A program made the translations under genes and the position numbers. From Mongoliibacter ruber (GTDB taxonomy: Bacteria > Bacteroidota > Bacteroidia > Cytophagales > Cyclobacteriaceae), in NCBI RefSeq assembly GCF_003003005.1, contig NZ_PVTR01000009.1, positions 171,030-235,029 on the forward strand: a DNA stretch of 64,000 nt. The letters run 5' to 3'. The notes below the pieces were generated by a model. The model was given only the letters and a program-made list of their open reading frames with translations. It made no database searches and was not told the DNA's origin. Shown one piece after another: positions 52,804 to 62,637 of this stretch; position 1 is the stretch's first letter; each line of letters begins with the position of its first letter.

Positions 52804-54366
52804 TCACTTTCTAATTAACATAAAATCAAAATCCAATGGGTCGAATAGTTGAAACAATTCCTCCACAAATTCTCCATCCTCAAGATAGAATTTCATGAAG
52901 TTCTCTACCCTTTCCTGTGGCGAACCTCCGGGATACATATAAGCTTGTAGTTCCTCTCTCTGACGGATCGAATCAGACAGCTTTTTTTCCTCTGCCTTTC
53001 TCACTTTAGTAGCCATTTGATCAAGGATTTTTTGCGCTCTCACTTCTGCCGCTTCAAAAGCATCACTAAGGCTCTTTTCGAGATGTCTCACTTTTTTGGC
53101 AGAATTTGCAAAAATCTTTGATAACGATTCCTTTTCCTCACTCAGGCTGATGTCAGTTTGAGCATTGTCTTTTACAAACCTTTTCTTCCATGAGAGTACA
53201 TCTTCAAAAAGCTCCTTTTCCGAAAGTTCAAGCTTTGCTATTTTTCGCTGTGCATATACATTCAGCACCAAGGCAAAATTTCTTGGCATGATGGCAGGTA
53301 AAGGGACCTGATAATGATCAAAAACTGTTTTCAATTGGAGCCAATAGGCCACTTCCGCAGGTCCACCCAAATACGCAATGTTAGGCAAAATCATTTCTTG
53401 ATATAGCGGCCTCAACACTACATTTGGGCTGAAGTGCTCAGGATGCTTCTCAATTTGCTCCCTGAGTTCGTTTTCAGTAAAGAAGATGTCAGTTTCCAAC
53501 ACCTTATATATAGACCCAATTTTTTCCACTCTCTCTCTAAGTCCTTCTTTCATATAAAAGAAGTTGATCTCTCTTGGGAAAATCTGGCTTTTATACCCCA
53601 TCTCTTCCAGCTTGTGGGTTTGCTGATTACAAAGCTCGTTTGCCTTATGAGCCGTCAGGTCATCCAAAATAACAGGTTTGAAAAGTGCTTTCAATTCAGG
53701 GGAGTGCCCATCCACAATCAGTAAGCCTTTTTCTCCGAAAAGTGTATGTACATACTTCCTTACTGCCTCAGCAAGTGTATTTGATTTTTGGTAAGCATCT
53801 TTAAAGAAGTCAGGCACAAAATGGGTCAGGTCTTTGAAAAATTCCATAAAACTGTCATCTAGCATAAAATCCCCAACAGGCCCTTTTTGAGCACTTTGCC
53901 ATTGGTATTTTTTCCCGTCCAATTTGAAGTAATTGATTTCCTCAAAATCATGGTCTTCTGTAGCCATCCAGTAAACTGGTACAAAGTGAGAATCAGGATA
54001 AGTCTCATTGAGTCTTTGTGCAAGATTAATCGTAGAAACTATCTTATAAATAAAATATAGGGGCCCAGTGAAAAGGTTTAATTGATGACCGGTAGTCACT
54101 GTAAATGTATTTGGAGAAGTCAACTTCTCAATTTGTGAAACTGTAGGCTCTGACACCTCAAGTTTGGAATACTGTTGCTTTAAAGATGCTGCCAAAATCT
54201 CCCTGTGTTCTTTCGGGAAATTTCTTTGTTTGATCAAAGTTTCAAAATTATCCAATTCTGGGAATTGATTATAAAAATGCCTGAGTTCAGGTTTTTTTCC
54301 AAGATAATCCAAAAAAAGTGAGGAAAACTGCCCGGTACACGCGGGTTCAACAGTGCTTTTGTTCAT
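52804..54366 (-). CDS. bshC: Bacillithiol synthase, cysteine-adding enzyme BshC
   Basis: BshC adds cysteine to glucosaminyl-malate in the last step of bacillithiol synthesis, the main low-molecular-weight thiol in many Bacteroidota and Firmicutes. Conserved features: VTTGHQLNLFTGPLYFIYKI near residue 95, VPVYWMATEDHDFEEINYF, and the C-terminal coiled coil (residues about 400-490) ending FEPLDFDF-like (FDPLDFDFMLIRK). Length 520 is standard. bshA and bshB are not in the window. Confidence 0.93.
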   Translation of the reverse strand: MNKSTVEPACTGQFSSLFLDYLGKKPELRHFYNQFPELDNFETLIKQRNFPKEHREILAASLKQQYSKLEVSEPTVSQIEKLTSPNTFTVTTGHQLNLFTGPLYFIYKIVSTINLAQRLNETYPDSHFVPVYWMATEDHDFEEINYFKLDGKKYQWQSAQKGPVGDFMLDDSFMEFFKDLTHFVPDFFKDAYQKSNTLAEAVRKYVHTLFGEKGLLIVDGHSPELKALFKPVILDDLTAHKANELCNQQTHKLEEMGYKSQIFPREINFFYMKEGLRERVEKIGSIYKVLETDIFFTENELREQIEKHPEHFSPNVVLRPLYQEMILPNIAYLGGPAEVAYWLQLKTVFDHYQVPLPAIMPRNFALVLNVYAQRKIAKLELSEKELFEDVLSWKKRFVKDNAQTDISLSEEKESLSKIFANSAKKVRHLEKSLSDAFEAAEVRAQKILDQMATKVRKAEEKKLSDSIRQREELQAYMYPGGSPQERVENFMKFYLEDGEFVEELFQLFDPLDFDFMLIRK

Positions 54367-54582
54367 GGATTCTAGGGTTCAATGTTTGTTTTGAAGGTAC
54401 AAAGGTTTTCAACTACTCAACAAATGATAAAGTTCGTAATATTTCTCTAATTACAAGAATGGTCATACCTAGGTTTAATTTTTCCAAAAATTATATAAAT
54501 CCTTCTGATTACCGATACCTACATTTGAATTTGGAATATGTCCGGCATTGAAGTTTGCCCAATTTCTTAAATTAAAACCAAC

Positions 54583-56769
54583 ATGCAGAAAGAAATCCCA
54601 ATATCCGGTATGAGTTGCTCCGCCTGCGCAGTAGCAGTGGAGAACACGCTAAAATCGACCAAAGGTGTAAAAACAGTCAGCGTTAACTACACCAACCACA
54701 GTGCACAATTGGATTGGGATAATGGTGTCGTACAGCTAGAAGCACTCAAAAAACAAGTTCAAGAGACTGGCTATGATTTGATTATAGAAGATATTGCCGA
54801 AGAGGACTTAGAAAAACTTCAAGCAGATGCTTACAAGAATCTAAAAAAGAAAACCATTTATGCTGGTGTTCTAGCCTTTCCGGTTTTTGTTATCGGCATG
54901 TTTTGGATGGATATGCCTTATGCAGATCCCATTATGTGGGCCTTGACTACTCCGGTGCTGTTTGTATTTGGACGGCAGTTTTATACCCAAGCATGGAAAT
55001 TGGCCAAAAAACTGCAATCCAATATGGACACTTTGGTGGCACTCAGTACAGGAATCGCCTACCTTTACAGTACTTTCAACACTTTTTTCCCGCAGTATCT
55101 ATTGGAAAGAGGTCTAGAGCCTCATGTGTACTTCGAGGCTGCCGCTGTCATTGTGTTTTTTATTCTTTTGGGAAAAACCTTAGAATCAGGTGCAAAAGCA
55201 GGTACAGGTGCTGCTTTGAAGAAATTGATGGGACTTCAGGAAAAAGAAGTCCTGGTATTGGAAGGAGGAAGAACAATTACTAAATCCACAAATGAGGCCC
55301 GGAAGGGTGATTTGATCCTGATCAAACCAGGTCAAAAGATCGCGCTGGACGGCAAAGTAACCGAGGGTGAATCTTACGTAAATGAAAGCATGCTTTCCGG
55401 AGAACCAATCCCTGTTTTGAAAAACAAAGACAGTCATGTATTCGCTGGCACTATCAACCAGGAAGGAAGCTTGAAAGTGTCTATTGAAAAAGAACTCGGA
55501 GACACCCTTTTATCTCAGATTATCGCCCGGGTAAAGAAAGCCCAAGGTTCCAAAGCCCCAATACAAAAACTTGTAGACCAAGTTTCAGCAGTCTTTGTAC
55601 CGGTAGTACTTGGTATATCTATAATCTCTTTTTTGATATGGGGCTTTAGTGGTGTAGAAGAAGCATGGTTAAGAGGCATGTTGGCCATGATTACTGTGCT
55701 GGTTATTGCCTGTCCATGTGCATTGGGATTGGCTACACCTACAGCAATCATGGCAGCTATGGGGAAAGGTGCAGAACTGGGTATACTGATAAAAGATGCT
55801 GAGAGTCTGGAAAAAGGAAAAAAGATAGACACCCTTGTCTTAGATAAGACAGGAACCATCACTGAAGGAAAACCAAAAGTCACGGATTTGATCAAAACTG
55901 ATTTTTGGGAATCAGAGGATGGTACAGCTTTGGCTTCATTAGAATCAAGAAGTGAACACCCTTTGGCAAAAGCTGTGGTGGACTATTTTGATCAATCAAG
56001 TGAGCACTATAATGTCAGGGACTTTCATAGCCATACAGGAAAAGGAGTCAGTGGCGAAATCGAGGGAAAAATTTACAGAATTGGAAATATAAAATTTTTA
56101 GAAGCCTCTGGCGTTAAAATTTCAGCACAGCAAAAGGAGCGTGCAGTTGCTTTTCACCGAGAAGGAGCTATTGTGGTATTTGCCTCTAAAGACCAGGATT
56201 TATTGGCCATTATAAAAATTGCAGATCCGATAAAATCCACTTCAATAGAAGCTATACGTCAGTTGAAAGAATTGGGCATAGAATTACACATGTTGACAGG
56301 AGATCAGGAGATGACGGCAGCATCGGTAGCAAAAGAGGTCGGAATAGTAAATTATCAAGCGGAATCATTGCCAAAGGACAAAGCCGACTATATCCAATCC
56401 TTACAGAAATCAGGGAAAACTGTCGCCATGGTAGGTGATGGAATCAATGATTCAGAAGCATTGACTTTGGCAGATTTGAGCATTGCTATGGGAGAAGGCA
56501 CAGATATTGCTATGGACGTAGCAGAGGTGACTTTGGTTCAATCTGACCTTACTCAAATTCCTCGCACACTTTCATTGACAAAGAAAACTGTTCGCATCAT
56601 CCGTCAAAATCTCTTTTGGGCTTTTGTTTATAATGTCATGGGAATCCCAATTGCGGCAGGAATCCTATATCCTTTCTTCGGGTTTTTATTGAACCCAATG
56701 TTGGCTGGAGCAGCAATGGCTTTGTCTTCAGTTTCGGTTGTCACAAATAGTTTGAGACTAAGGAGATGA
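54583..56769 (+). CDS. copA: Copper-exporting P1B-type ATPase
   Basis: This membrane ATPase pumps Cu(I) out of the cytoplasm. One N-terminal HMA domain with MSCSAC; transmembrane CPC motif ACPCALGLATPT (C377, C379); phosphorylation site DKTGTITEGKP (D421); hinge MVGDGINDSEAL; and the terminal YNVMGIPIAAGILYP and MALSSVSVVTNSLRL motifs typical of Cu+ pumps (N, Y, MxxSS). Length 728. A TACATTTG promoter-like element lies at 54520-54527. No CsoR- or CueR-type regulator gene is adjacent; the small HMA protein 1.2 kb downstream is a candidate partner. Confidence 0.95.
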   Translation: MQKEIPISGMSCSACAVAVENTLKSTKGVKTVSVNYTNHSAQLDWDNGVVQLEALKKQVQETGYDLIIEDIAEEDLEKLQADAYKNLKKKTIYAGVLAFPVFVIGMFWMDMPYADPIMWALTTPVLFVFGRQFYTQAWKLAKKLQSNMDTLVALSTGIAYLYSTFNTFFPQYLLERGLEPHVYFEAAAVIVFFILLGKTLESGAKAGTGAALKKLMGLQEKEVLVLEGGRTITKSTNEARKGDLILIKPGQKIALDGKVTEGESYVNESMLSGEPIPVLKNKDSHVFAGTINQEGSLKVSIEKELGDTLLSQIIARVKKAQGSKAPIQKLVDQVSAVFVPVVLGISIISFLIWGFSGVEEAWLRGMLAMITVLVIACPCALGLATPTAIMAAMGKGAELGILIKDAESLEKGKKIDTLVLDKTGTITEGKPKVTDLIKTDFWESEDGTALASLESRSEHPLAKAVVDYFDQSSEHYNVRDFHSHTGKGVSGEIEGKIYRIGNIKFLEASGVKISAQQKERAVAFHREGAIVVFASKDQDLLAIIKIADPIKSTSIEAIRQLKELGIELHMLTGDQEMTAASVAKEVGIVNYQAESLPKDKADYIQSLQKSGKTVAMVGDGINDSEALTLADLSIAMGEGTDIAMDVAEVTLVQSDLTQIPRTLSLTKKTVRIIRQNLFWAFVYNVMGIPIAAGILYPFFGFLLNPMLAGAAMALSSVSVVTNSLRLRR

Positions 56770-57081
56770 GAAATCGCTTTAGTTTTGAAAAAATAAAATT
56801 TGTGAAAAGAAACTAAGCTATAGTATTGATGGTTAAAAAAACAATCGTAGTTTGCCTGCCATTAATGCTTAATCATTGCCTAGAAAAAGCACAAAAAACA
56901 AGAAATTGGATAGGTTGTCAAATAAAATAAGCGAGAAATTGATGTCATCGTGATCATTTAAACTTTCTAAAACTTTTAACATCAGCTTTATTACTTGAAA
57001 GTAAGCTAGGTTAATTCACCAAAAGAAGTTTATTTTATTTATTGTTTTAAAAAGTACAGTAAAAACACATACTGGGATATA
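56770..57081. other. Intergenic region between copA and the glycosyltransferase
   Basis: This 312-bp AT-rich region shows no terminator with a clear T-run, no gene and no repeat that I can support. It must contain the promoter of the glycosyltransferase gene. Confidence 0.3.
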
Positions 57082-57957
57082 ATGAAGACGCCTATTTGCA
57101 TTTTTTCTTACAAAAGAAAAACTGAATTGGAAAAAACTTTGCAGAGCCTCAGACACTGCATAGACGTTGAACAGTACCCTATTTATATTTTTTCTGATAA
57201 TGCAAAATCCCCAGATGAGATAGAAGATGTAAAAGAAGTAAGAGATTATATAAATGAGTTAGACTATTTGAATTTTAAGGAAATATTTTTTGCACACGAA
57301 AATAAAGGATTAGCAAATTCAATAATAGATGGCGTAAGTCAAATTATTTCAAAATACGGAAAAGTAATTGTTTTAGAAGACGACTTGATCGTTGCACCTA
57401 ATTTTTTGCAGTTCATGGAGTCAGCTTTGGATTATTATAAAGATCATAAGGAGGTATTCTCCATATCTGGTTATTCTCCAAAACTTGCGACTTTAGAAAA
57501 TTATAACAAGGATTTTTACTTCTCTCCAAGAGCATCATCTTGGGGTTGGGCAACCTGGAAGGACAGATGGGATACCGTTGACTGGGAGGTAAAAACATAT
57601 TCTAAATTCAGACACAATTTATTCGAGCAATGGAGGTTTACTAAAGGAGGGATCGACCTACCTGGAATGCTCCGAGATCAAATGGTTGGGAAAATAAATT
57701 CATGGGCGATAAGGTGGGTTTATCAACAATTTTTAAATAATCAGATTACTGTCTATCCCAAAATTTCAAAAGTCAGAAACATTGGATTTGGCCAAAATGC
57801 TACTCACACTAAAAAAACTATAAGGTTCAATACTGTAATAGATGAGGGAGATCAGACTGAATTTGAATTTGAAGAGTTTGATACTTTCGATCAAGTCCTT
57901 TTAAAAGAATTCAGATCCACTTTCTCCATTTGGAGAAGATTTTTAGATAGGCTTTAG
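57082..57957 (+). CDS. Glycosyltransferase, GT-A fold (GNT-I-like)
   Basis: The protein opens with the nucleotide-sugar-binding strand of GT-A enzymes (PICIFSYKRKTELEKTLQSL), has the metal motif VIVLEDDLIVAPNFLQFM at about 94-111, and a WGWATWKDRWDTVDW acceptor-side segment. The family includes GNT-I-type transferases for surface polysaccharides. No other polysaccharide gene is in the window, so its pathway is unclear. Codon use is AT-richer than in the neighbours and the gene sits between two metal-related genes, so it may be a later arrival. Confidence 0.8.
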   Translation: MKTPICIFSYKRKTELEKTLQSLRHCIDVEQYPIYIFSDNAKSPDEIEDVKEVRDYINELDYLNFKEIFFAHENKGLANSIIDGVSQIISKYGKVIVLEDDLIVAPNFLQFMESALDYYKDHKEVFSISGYSPKLATLENYNKDFYFSPRASSWGWATWKDRWDTVDWEVKTYSKFRHNLFEQWRFTKGGIDLPGMLRDQMVGKINSWAIRWVYQQFLNNQITVYPKISKVRNIGFGQNATHTKKTIRFNTVIDEGDQTEFEFEEFDTFDQVLLKEFRSTFSIWRRFLDRL

Positions 57958-57983
57958 AAGCATATAAACGTAAAATCATAAAC

Positions 57984-58181
57984 ATGAAAAAATTCAAAAC
58001 TAACGTCAAATGTGGCGCTTGTGTCGCAGCAATTACGCCGGAAATGAACAAACTTGAAAATACAGAATGGCAAGTAGACCTTTCTCACCCAGACAGGATC
58101 TTGGCCGTCCAAGGCAATACCCCTTCAAGTAAGGTTATTGAAGCACTTGAAAAGGCTGGCTATAAAGCTGAAGAGATTTGA
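57984..58181 (+). CDS. Small heavy-metal-associated (HMA) domain protein
   Basis: The 65-residue protein is one ferredoxin-like HMA domain with the metal site KCGACVAAI (CxxC) and a C-terminal VIEALEKAGYKAEEI helix-strand. It is like CopZ-type copper chaperones that deliver Cu(I) to CopA. It lacks the usual GMxC start, having VKCGAC. A copper role is inferred from copA lying 1.2 kb upstream. It follows the glycosyltransferase gene by 26 bp. Confidence 0.85.
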   Translation: MKKFKTNVKCGACVAAITPEMNKLENTEWQVDLSHPDRILAVQGNTPSSKVIEALEKAGYKAEEI

Positions 58182-58233
58182 GCAAACAAAACCTGCTCGG
58201 ATAGCTTTAATTTAATAGCTTTGTCTTAATTAT

Positions 58234-59478
58234 ATGATGATCAACTACCAAAAATTTGTACTGAATAACGGCTTAGAAGTATTGGTACATGAGGACCACA
58301 GTAGCAAAATCGCTGTAGTCAACATCCTCTACAAAGTCGGATCAAGAAATGAAATTCCGGGAAAAACAGGTTTGGCGCATTACTTTGAGCACTTGATGTT
58401 TGGAGGTTCCAAAAATGCCCCTGTATTTGATGCTGCCTTGGAAAGGGTTGGAGGATCTTGCAATGCTTTTACCAATACCGATATCACCAATTACTATGTC
58501 ACGCTTCCTGCTGTCAATCTGGAAACAGCCTTTTGGCTTGAATCTGACAGAATGTTCCAATTGTCTTTGACTGAAAAGACTATAGAAACACAAAGGAAGG
58601 TTGTCATAGAGGAATACAAACAAAGATACCTCAACCAACCTTATGGGGATGTTTTCCACCATGTAAGGGATTTGGCATTCGACCAACATCCCAACAAATG
58701 GCCAACCATAGGCAAAGATATTGATGACATTGTGGGGTATCGCAAAGAAGATGTGGAAGAATTTTACCTGACACACTACAGCCCTGACAATGCTGTCATG
58801 GTCGTGGCAGGAGGGGTCAAAACTGAAGATGTAAAGCGTTTGGCTGAAAAATGGTTTGGTGAAATCCCTTCAAGTAAATTTCCAAAAAAGACAATTCCTC
58901 AAGAACTACCGCAGACTTCAAAAAAAGTCAAAACCGTAGAAGCCGAAGTACCTACCGATGCCCTATACAAAGTATACCATATGCCTGGAAAGATGCAGGA
59001 TGGTTATTTAGAGGCTGATTTGATCACAGACATTATTGGCTTTGGAAGGTCATCTGTGCTAGAGCAAAGCTTGGTAAAAAACGGCCATATTTTCGCATCT
59101 GTCGGAGCCTATATTTTGGGTACAGTAGACCCAGGCCTATTGGTGTTTTCAGGAAAAATGGAAAAAGGACAAAGTGCAGAAAATGCAGAAAAAGCCTTGG
59201 ATAAAGTCGTAAAAGATTTTCTTCAAAGTCAAGTAGAGGAGGAAGTCCTTTCTAAAGTCAAGAATCAGGCCGAGGCGATGAAAACTTACGAATCAGTACA
59301 GTTGCTCAACAGGGCAATGAGTTTGGCTTATTATGCGCATTTGGGTGATGCGGAATTATACCAAACAAGCTACGAGAAAAAGACCAAGATCCCTTCGCAT
59401 CAAATCATGGAATGGGCCAACACTATCCTGAAAGAAGAAAATTCTTCAGTGATGTATTATAAGGCAAAGGGAGGGTGA
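58234..59478 (+). CDS. M16-family zinc peptidase
   Basis: The 414-residue protein has the inverted zinc motif HYFEH (H49, E52, H53) within GLAHYFEHLMFGGS and the downstream region EEYKQRYLNQPYG expected to hold the third ligand. It then continues with a second half of the M16 fold (VVAGGVKTEDVKRLAEKWFGEIP). M16 enzymes often work as two subunits; no inactive partner is adjacent, so this may act as a homodimer. There is no signal peptide. A TAGCTTTG -7-like element lies at 58216-58223. Confidence 0.9.
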   Translation: MMINYQKFVLNNGLEVLVHEDHSSKIAVVNILYKVGSRNEIPGKTGLAHYFEHLMFGGSKNAPVFDAALERVGGSCNAFTNTDITNYYVTLPAVNLETAFWLESDRMFQLSLTEKTIETQRKVVIEEYKQRYLNQPYGDVFHHVRDLAFDQHPNKWPTIGKDIDDIVGYRKEDVEEFYLTHYSPDNAVMVVAGGVKTEDVKRLAEKWFGEIPSSKFPKKTIPQELPQTSKKVKTVEAEVPTDALYKVYHMPGKMQDGYLEADLITDIIGFGRSSVLEQSLVKNGHIFASVGAYILGTVDPGLLVFSGKMEKGQSAENAEKALDKVVKDFLQSQVEEEVLSKVKNQAEAMKTYESVQLLNRAMSLAYYAHLGDAELYQTSYEKKTKIPSHQIMEWANTILKEENSSVMYYKAKGG

Positions 59479-59767
59479 AAATTATCTAATGAAATATATT
59501 TTGTGAAATATGCTTCGCGAAATAATGTTAATGAAATATAATTATCCGCAATCATGCCACTAATCAATTAAACGAGGCTTTTTTGGCAAAGGGATACCAA
59601 TAGATATTGGATATTTATTGATATTGGTTCGAAATCAGAGGTTAATTCAATTAATTAGATTCTACTGGTATGAAAGCGGATATACATATAATGAAATACA
59701 GTGGAAAGCGGATATCCCGAAAGCTTTAGCGATTTGGGATATGCTATAGCTATATAGGATAGAAATA
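59479..59767. other. AT-rich palindrome-containing intergenic DNA
   Basis: Short palindromes are frequent here: CCAATA-GA-TATTGG, TATAGC-TATA, and ATCCC...GGGAT around an AGCTTTAGCG core. Two GAAATATGCTTCGCGAAATA-like segments lie near 59497. No gene is seen; this looks like decayed small repeats. Confidence 0.4.
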
Positions 59768-59833
59768 TTTCAATTGTATTTCAATTGTATTTCAATTGTA
59801 TTTCTACAATATTTCAATTGTATTTCAATATTA
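59768..59833. repeat. 11-bp tandem repeat (TTTCAATTGTA) upstream of ispF
   Basis: Six 11-bp units from 59768 to 59833: three perfect TTTCAATTGTA, one TTTCTACAATA, one perfect, then TTTCAATATTA. The period equals about one DNA turn, so the A/T tracts are in phase and should bend the DNA. The array ends 23 bp before the ispF start codon. Confidence 0.85.
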
Positions 59834-59856
59834 AATCAATCTTATTATTATAGACA

Positions 59857-60339
59857 ATGACAAACTTTAGAATCGGTTTTGGATACGACGTTCATCAACT
59901 CAGAGAAGCCTATGATTTTTGGCTGGGCGGCATCAAGCTCGAGCACGAAAAAGGTGCCGTGGGACACTCAGATGCTGATGTACTTATTCATGTAATCTGT
60001 GATGCACTTTTGGGAGCTGCCGATTTAAGAGATATCGGATATCATTTTTCGGATAAAGACCCAAAATACAAAGGCATCGACAGCAAAATTCTTCTCCGGG
60101 AAGTCATGGAATTGATAAGGGAAAAAGGCTATGAAGTAGGCAATATCGACACCACTGTATGCCTGGAAATGCCCAAAGTAAATCCACATATTCCCGCTAT
60201 CAAAGAATGTCTTGCCGATGTAATGAACTTGGATCAAGGTCAAATCTCCGTCAAAGCAACGACCACAGAAAAACTTGGTTTTGTAGGTAGAGAAGAAGGT
60301 GTTTCTGCTTATTGTGTCGCCTTAATTTATCAGAAGTAA
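59857..60339 (+). CDS. ispF: 2-C-methyl-D-erythritol 2,4-cyclodiphosphate synthase
   Basis: IspF forms the cyclodiphosphate in the MEP isoprenoid pathway. Signature FRIGFGYDVHQL (zinc D and H), GAVGHSDADVLIHVICDALLGA (zinc His) and KATTTEKLGFVGREEGV. The length of 160 residues is normal. It overlaps mnmD by one base (TAATG). The 11-bp phased array lies in its leader. Confidence 0.96.
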   Translation: MTNFRIGFGYDVHQLREAYDFWLGGIKLEHEKGAVGHSDADVLIHVICDALLGAADLRDIGYHFSDKDPKYKGIDSKILLREVMELIREKGYEVGNIDTTVCLEMPKVNPHIPAIKECLADVMNLDQGQISVKATTTEKLGFVGREEGVSAYCVALIYQK

Positions 60340-61028
60340 TGAGCAAAGAAGTCAAAATCATCACGACAGAAGATGGGTCCCACTCACTTTTTCTTCCTGA
60401 ACTGAATGAAACTTACCATTCCTTTCATGGAGCATATAGAGAATCTGTACATGTATTTATGTTGTATGGTATAGAAGCTTGGTACAGTAGAAACCCCAAT
60501 CATTTTCCAATTCGCGTTTTTGAAGTGGGTTTTGGCACCGGCCTAAATGCTTGGCTCACTTTGGTCTGGGCAGAGCAATATAAGGTGCCGGTTTTATACC
60601 ACAGCATCGAGCCTTACCCGCTGGAGAAAGAAATCTATTCTCAATTGAATTATACCGATGTGGATCATACCATTTTTCACTATGCACCACACTTTCAACG
60701 ACTACATGAAGCAAAATGGGGTGAGGGTGTTGTCATATCTGAGTATTTCAATATGAAAAAAGATATCAGCACTTTAGAAGATGCGGTTCTTTACCCTACA
60801 GATGTCATATATTTTGATGCCTTTGCACCAAACAAACAGCCGGAACTGTGGACCAAAGAAATGCTTGCAAAGGTAACCGACACCATGAATCCAGGGGCTG
60901 TATTCACAACATACTGTGCAAAAGGTCAAGTCAAACGTGACTTAAATGACCTGGATTTGACGGTAGAAACCCTGCCTGGCCCTCCAGGAAAAAAAGAAAT
61001 GACAAGGGCGTGGAGAAGAGAAGGTTGA
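60339..61028 (+). CDS. mnmD: tRNA (mnm5s2U34) methyltransferase MnmD
   Basis: MnmD adds the final methyl group to 5-aminomethyl-2-thiouridine at the wobble position of certain tRNAs. It is the stand-alone methyltransferase half of E. coli MnmC. Motifs: ETYHSFHGAYRESVHVFM, FEVGFGTGLNAWLTL (SAM) and VIYFDAFAPNKQPELW (DAFxP, catalytic). The ATG at 60339 overlaps the ispF stop by one base; a frame opening nine codons earlier would lie inside ispF. No MnmC oxidase half is fused. Length 229 residues. Confidence 0.92.
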   Translation: MSKEVKIITTEDGSHSLFLPELNETYHSFHGAYRESVHVFMLYGIEAWYSRNPNHFPIRVFEVGFGTGLNAWLTLVWAEQYKVPVLYHSIEPYPLEKEIYSQLNYTDVDHTIFHYAPHFQRLHEAKWGEGVVISEYFNMKKDISTLEDAVLYPTDVIYFDAFAPNKQPELWTKEMLAKVTDTMNPGAVFTTYCAKGQVKRDLNDLDLTVETLPGPPGKKEMTRAWRREG

Positions 61029-61250
61029 CAGTTTCTGATCCTACTTACAAACAACCTTAACTTCCATAGTACTAAACCATGAATATTAAAGAAGTGATAA
61101 CCTTAAAACATAGAATTTAATCTAGGATCTACAATGTGTGGTTATCAAATTTTAATTTGGTTTTTTTGAAATTGTCTGTGAAGTTTTTACTTTTTTTGAT
61201 AGTTTTAAACTAGTTGTTTTTTTATTATCCACTTTTAAATTTTAGTTTTT

Positions 61251-61664
61251 ATGGAAGTTTCTAAATCATTTATTAAGGATCTCACATACAAAATTAACGG
61301 AGCAGCTATTGAAGTCCACAAAAATCTAGGTCCCGGCTTATTGGAAAGTATTTATCACCAATGTTTTGCTTATGAATTAGAAAGTAGAGGGTTGCATTTT
61401 CAATCAGAAATGAGGATTCCCATCCACTACAAAAATATGTCAATAGATTCTAAGTTGAGGTGTGATTTTTATATCGAAAACTTAATAGTAGTAGAAATTA
61501 AATCTGTTGAAGCTATTCCGCCAATTGCAGAAGCAGTATTGATCAGCTACATGAAGCTATTAAAATCACCCAAGGGAATTATGTATAATTTCAATGTTGT
61601 AAATCTTTACCATGAAGGACAAAAAACCTATGTGAATGAGTTTTTTACAGAACTCAAAGAATAA
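61251..61664 (+). CDS. GxxExxY protein
   Basis: The 137-residue protein belongs to the GxxExxY family, named for its motif, seen here as GLLESIY (G29, E32, Y35). A PD-(D/E)xK-like core follows: CDFYIENLIVVEIKSV. It could be a nuclease-fold protein, although the role of the family is not established. In Bacteroidota and cyanobacteria it often occurs next to repeats or in integrated elements, and here it directly precedes a 251-bp repeat array. Confidence 0.85.
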   Translation: MEVSKSFIKDLTYKINGAAIEVHKNLGPGLLESIYHQCFAYELESRGLHFQSEMRIPIHYKNMSIDSKLRCDFYIENLIVVEIKSVEAIPPIAEAVLISYMKLLKSPKGIMYNFNVVNLYHEGQKTYVNEFFTELKE

Positions 61665-61689
61665 AATCCCTTTATTAGCATAGCAAAGT

Positions 61690-62536
61690 TAAAGAACCCG
61701 CTGGCCTTATTCTTTTGTGGCTTTTGTGGTAGGTCAATTATAGGTTTTTACTTAAAGTACCTGAAACGTTCTGGAATTAAGCAGGTAAAATATTTTTTAA
61801 ATCAGCTGCACTTGAATTATATTTTGACCACAAAAGTGACAAAAGTGAACAAAAGGTAGAGGGTGTTTACAGTTATAAATTAAAAAGTTTTTAGGCTATT
61901 GATTTGATTTTAATCTCTGAATAATATCAAGAAAAAGTTTTCAATTGAAACCCTTTTGTGACTTTTGCTTCCTTGTGTGGTAGATCAATTATAGGTTTTT
62001 ACTTAAATTACCTGAAACGTTCTGGAATTAAGCAGGTAACATGTTTTTTAAGTCAGCTGTACTTGAATTATATTTTGACCACAAAAGTGACATAAGTGAA
62101 TAAAAGGTAGAGGATGTTTACAGTTGTCAATTAAAAAGTTTTTAGGCTATTGATTTGATTTTAATCTCTGAAAAATATCAAGAAAAAGTTTTCAATTGAA
62201 ACCCTTTTGTGACTGTTGTTCTCTTTTGTGGCAAGTCAATTCCAGGTTTTCACTTAAATTACCTGAAACGTTCTGGAATTAAGCAGGTAAAATATTTTTT
62301 AAGTCAAGCTGCACTTGAATTATATTTTGACCACAAAAGTGACAAAAGTGAACAAAAGGTAGAGGATGTTTACAGTTGTCAATTAAAAAGTTTTTAGGCT
62401 ATTGATTTGATTTTAATCTCTGAAAAATATCAAGAAAAAGTTTTCAATTGAAACCCTTTTGTGACTTTTGCTTCCTTTTGTGGTAGATCAATTATAGGTT
62501 TTTACTTAAATTACCTGAAACGTTCTGGAATTAAGC
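61690..62536. repeat. 251-bp tandem repeat array following the GxxExxY gene
   Basis: The marker CTGAAACGTTCTGGAATTAA recurs at 61761, 62012, 62263 and 62515, that is every 251-252 bp. Each unit contains an imperfect 29-bp inverted repeat: CCACAAAAGTGACAAAAGTG... on one side and the reverse ...CTTTTGCTTCCTTTTGTGG on the other. The fourth unit is cut at about 62536; its other end reappears at 63867 after the IS element. Confidence 0.93.
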
Positions 62537-62637
62537 CCGATGATTTGTTGATTAAATTGATTACGCCTGCCGCGGGCTCCTCAAATTATCAGTGCGATTT
62601 TGAAAAAAAATCCCCCTGACAATTTCGAGGTCAGTAT

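Noticed and set aside
62209..62397. 62-residue frame in the 251-bp array
   Set aside because: It is broken in the other units and has no start signal.
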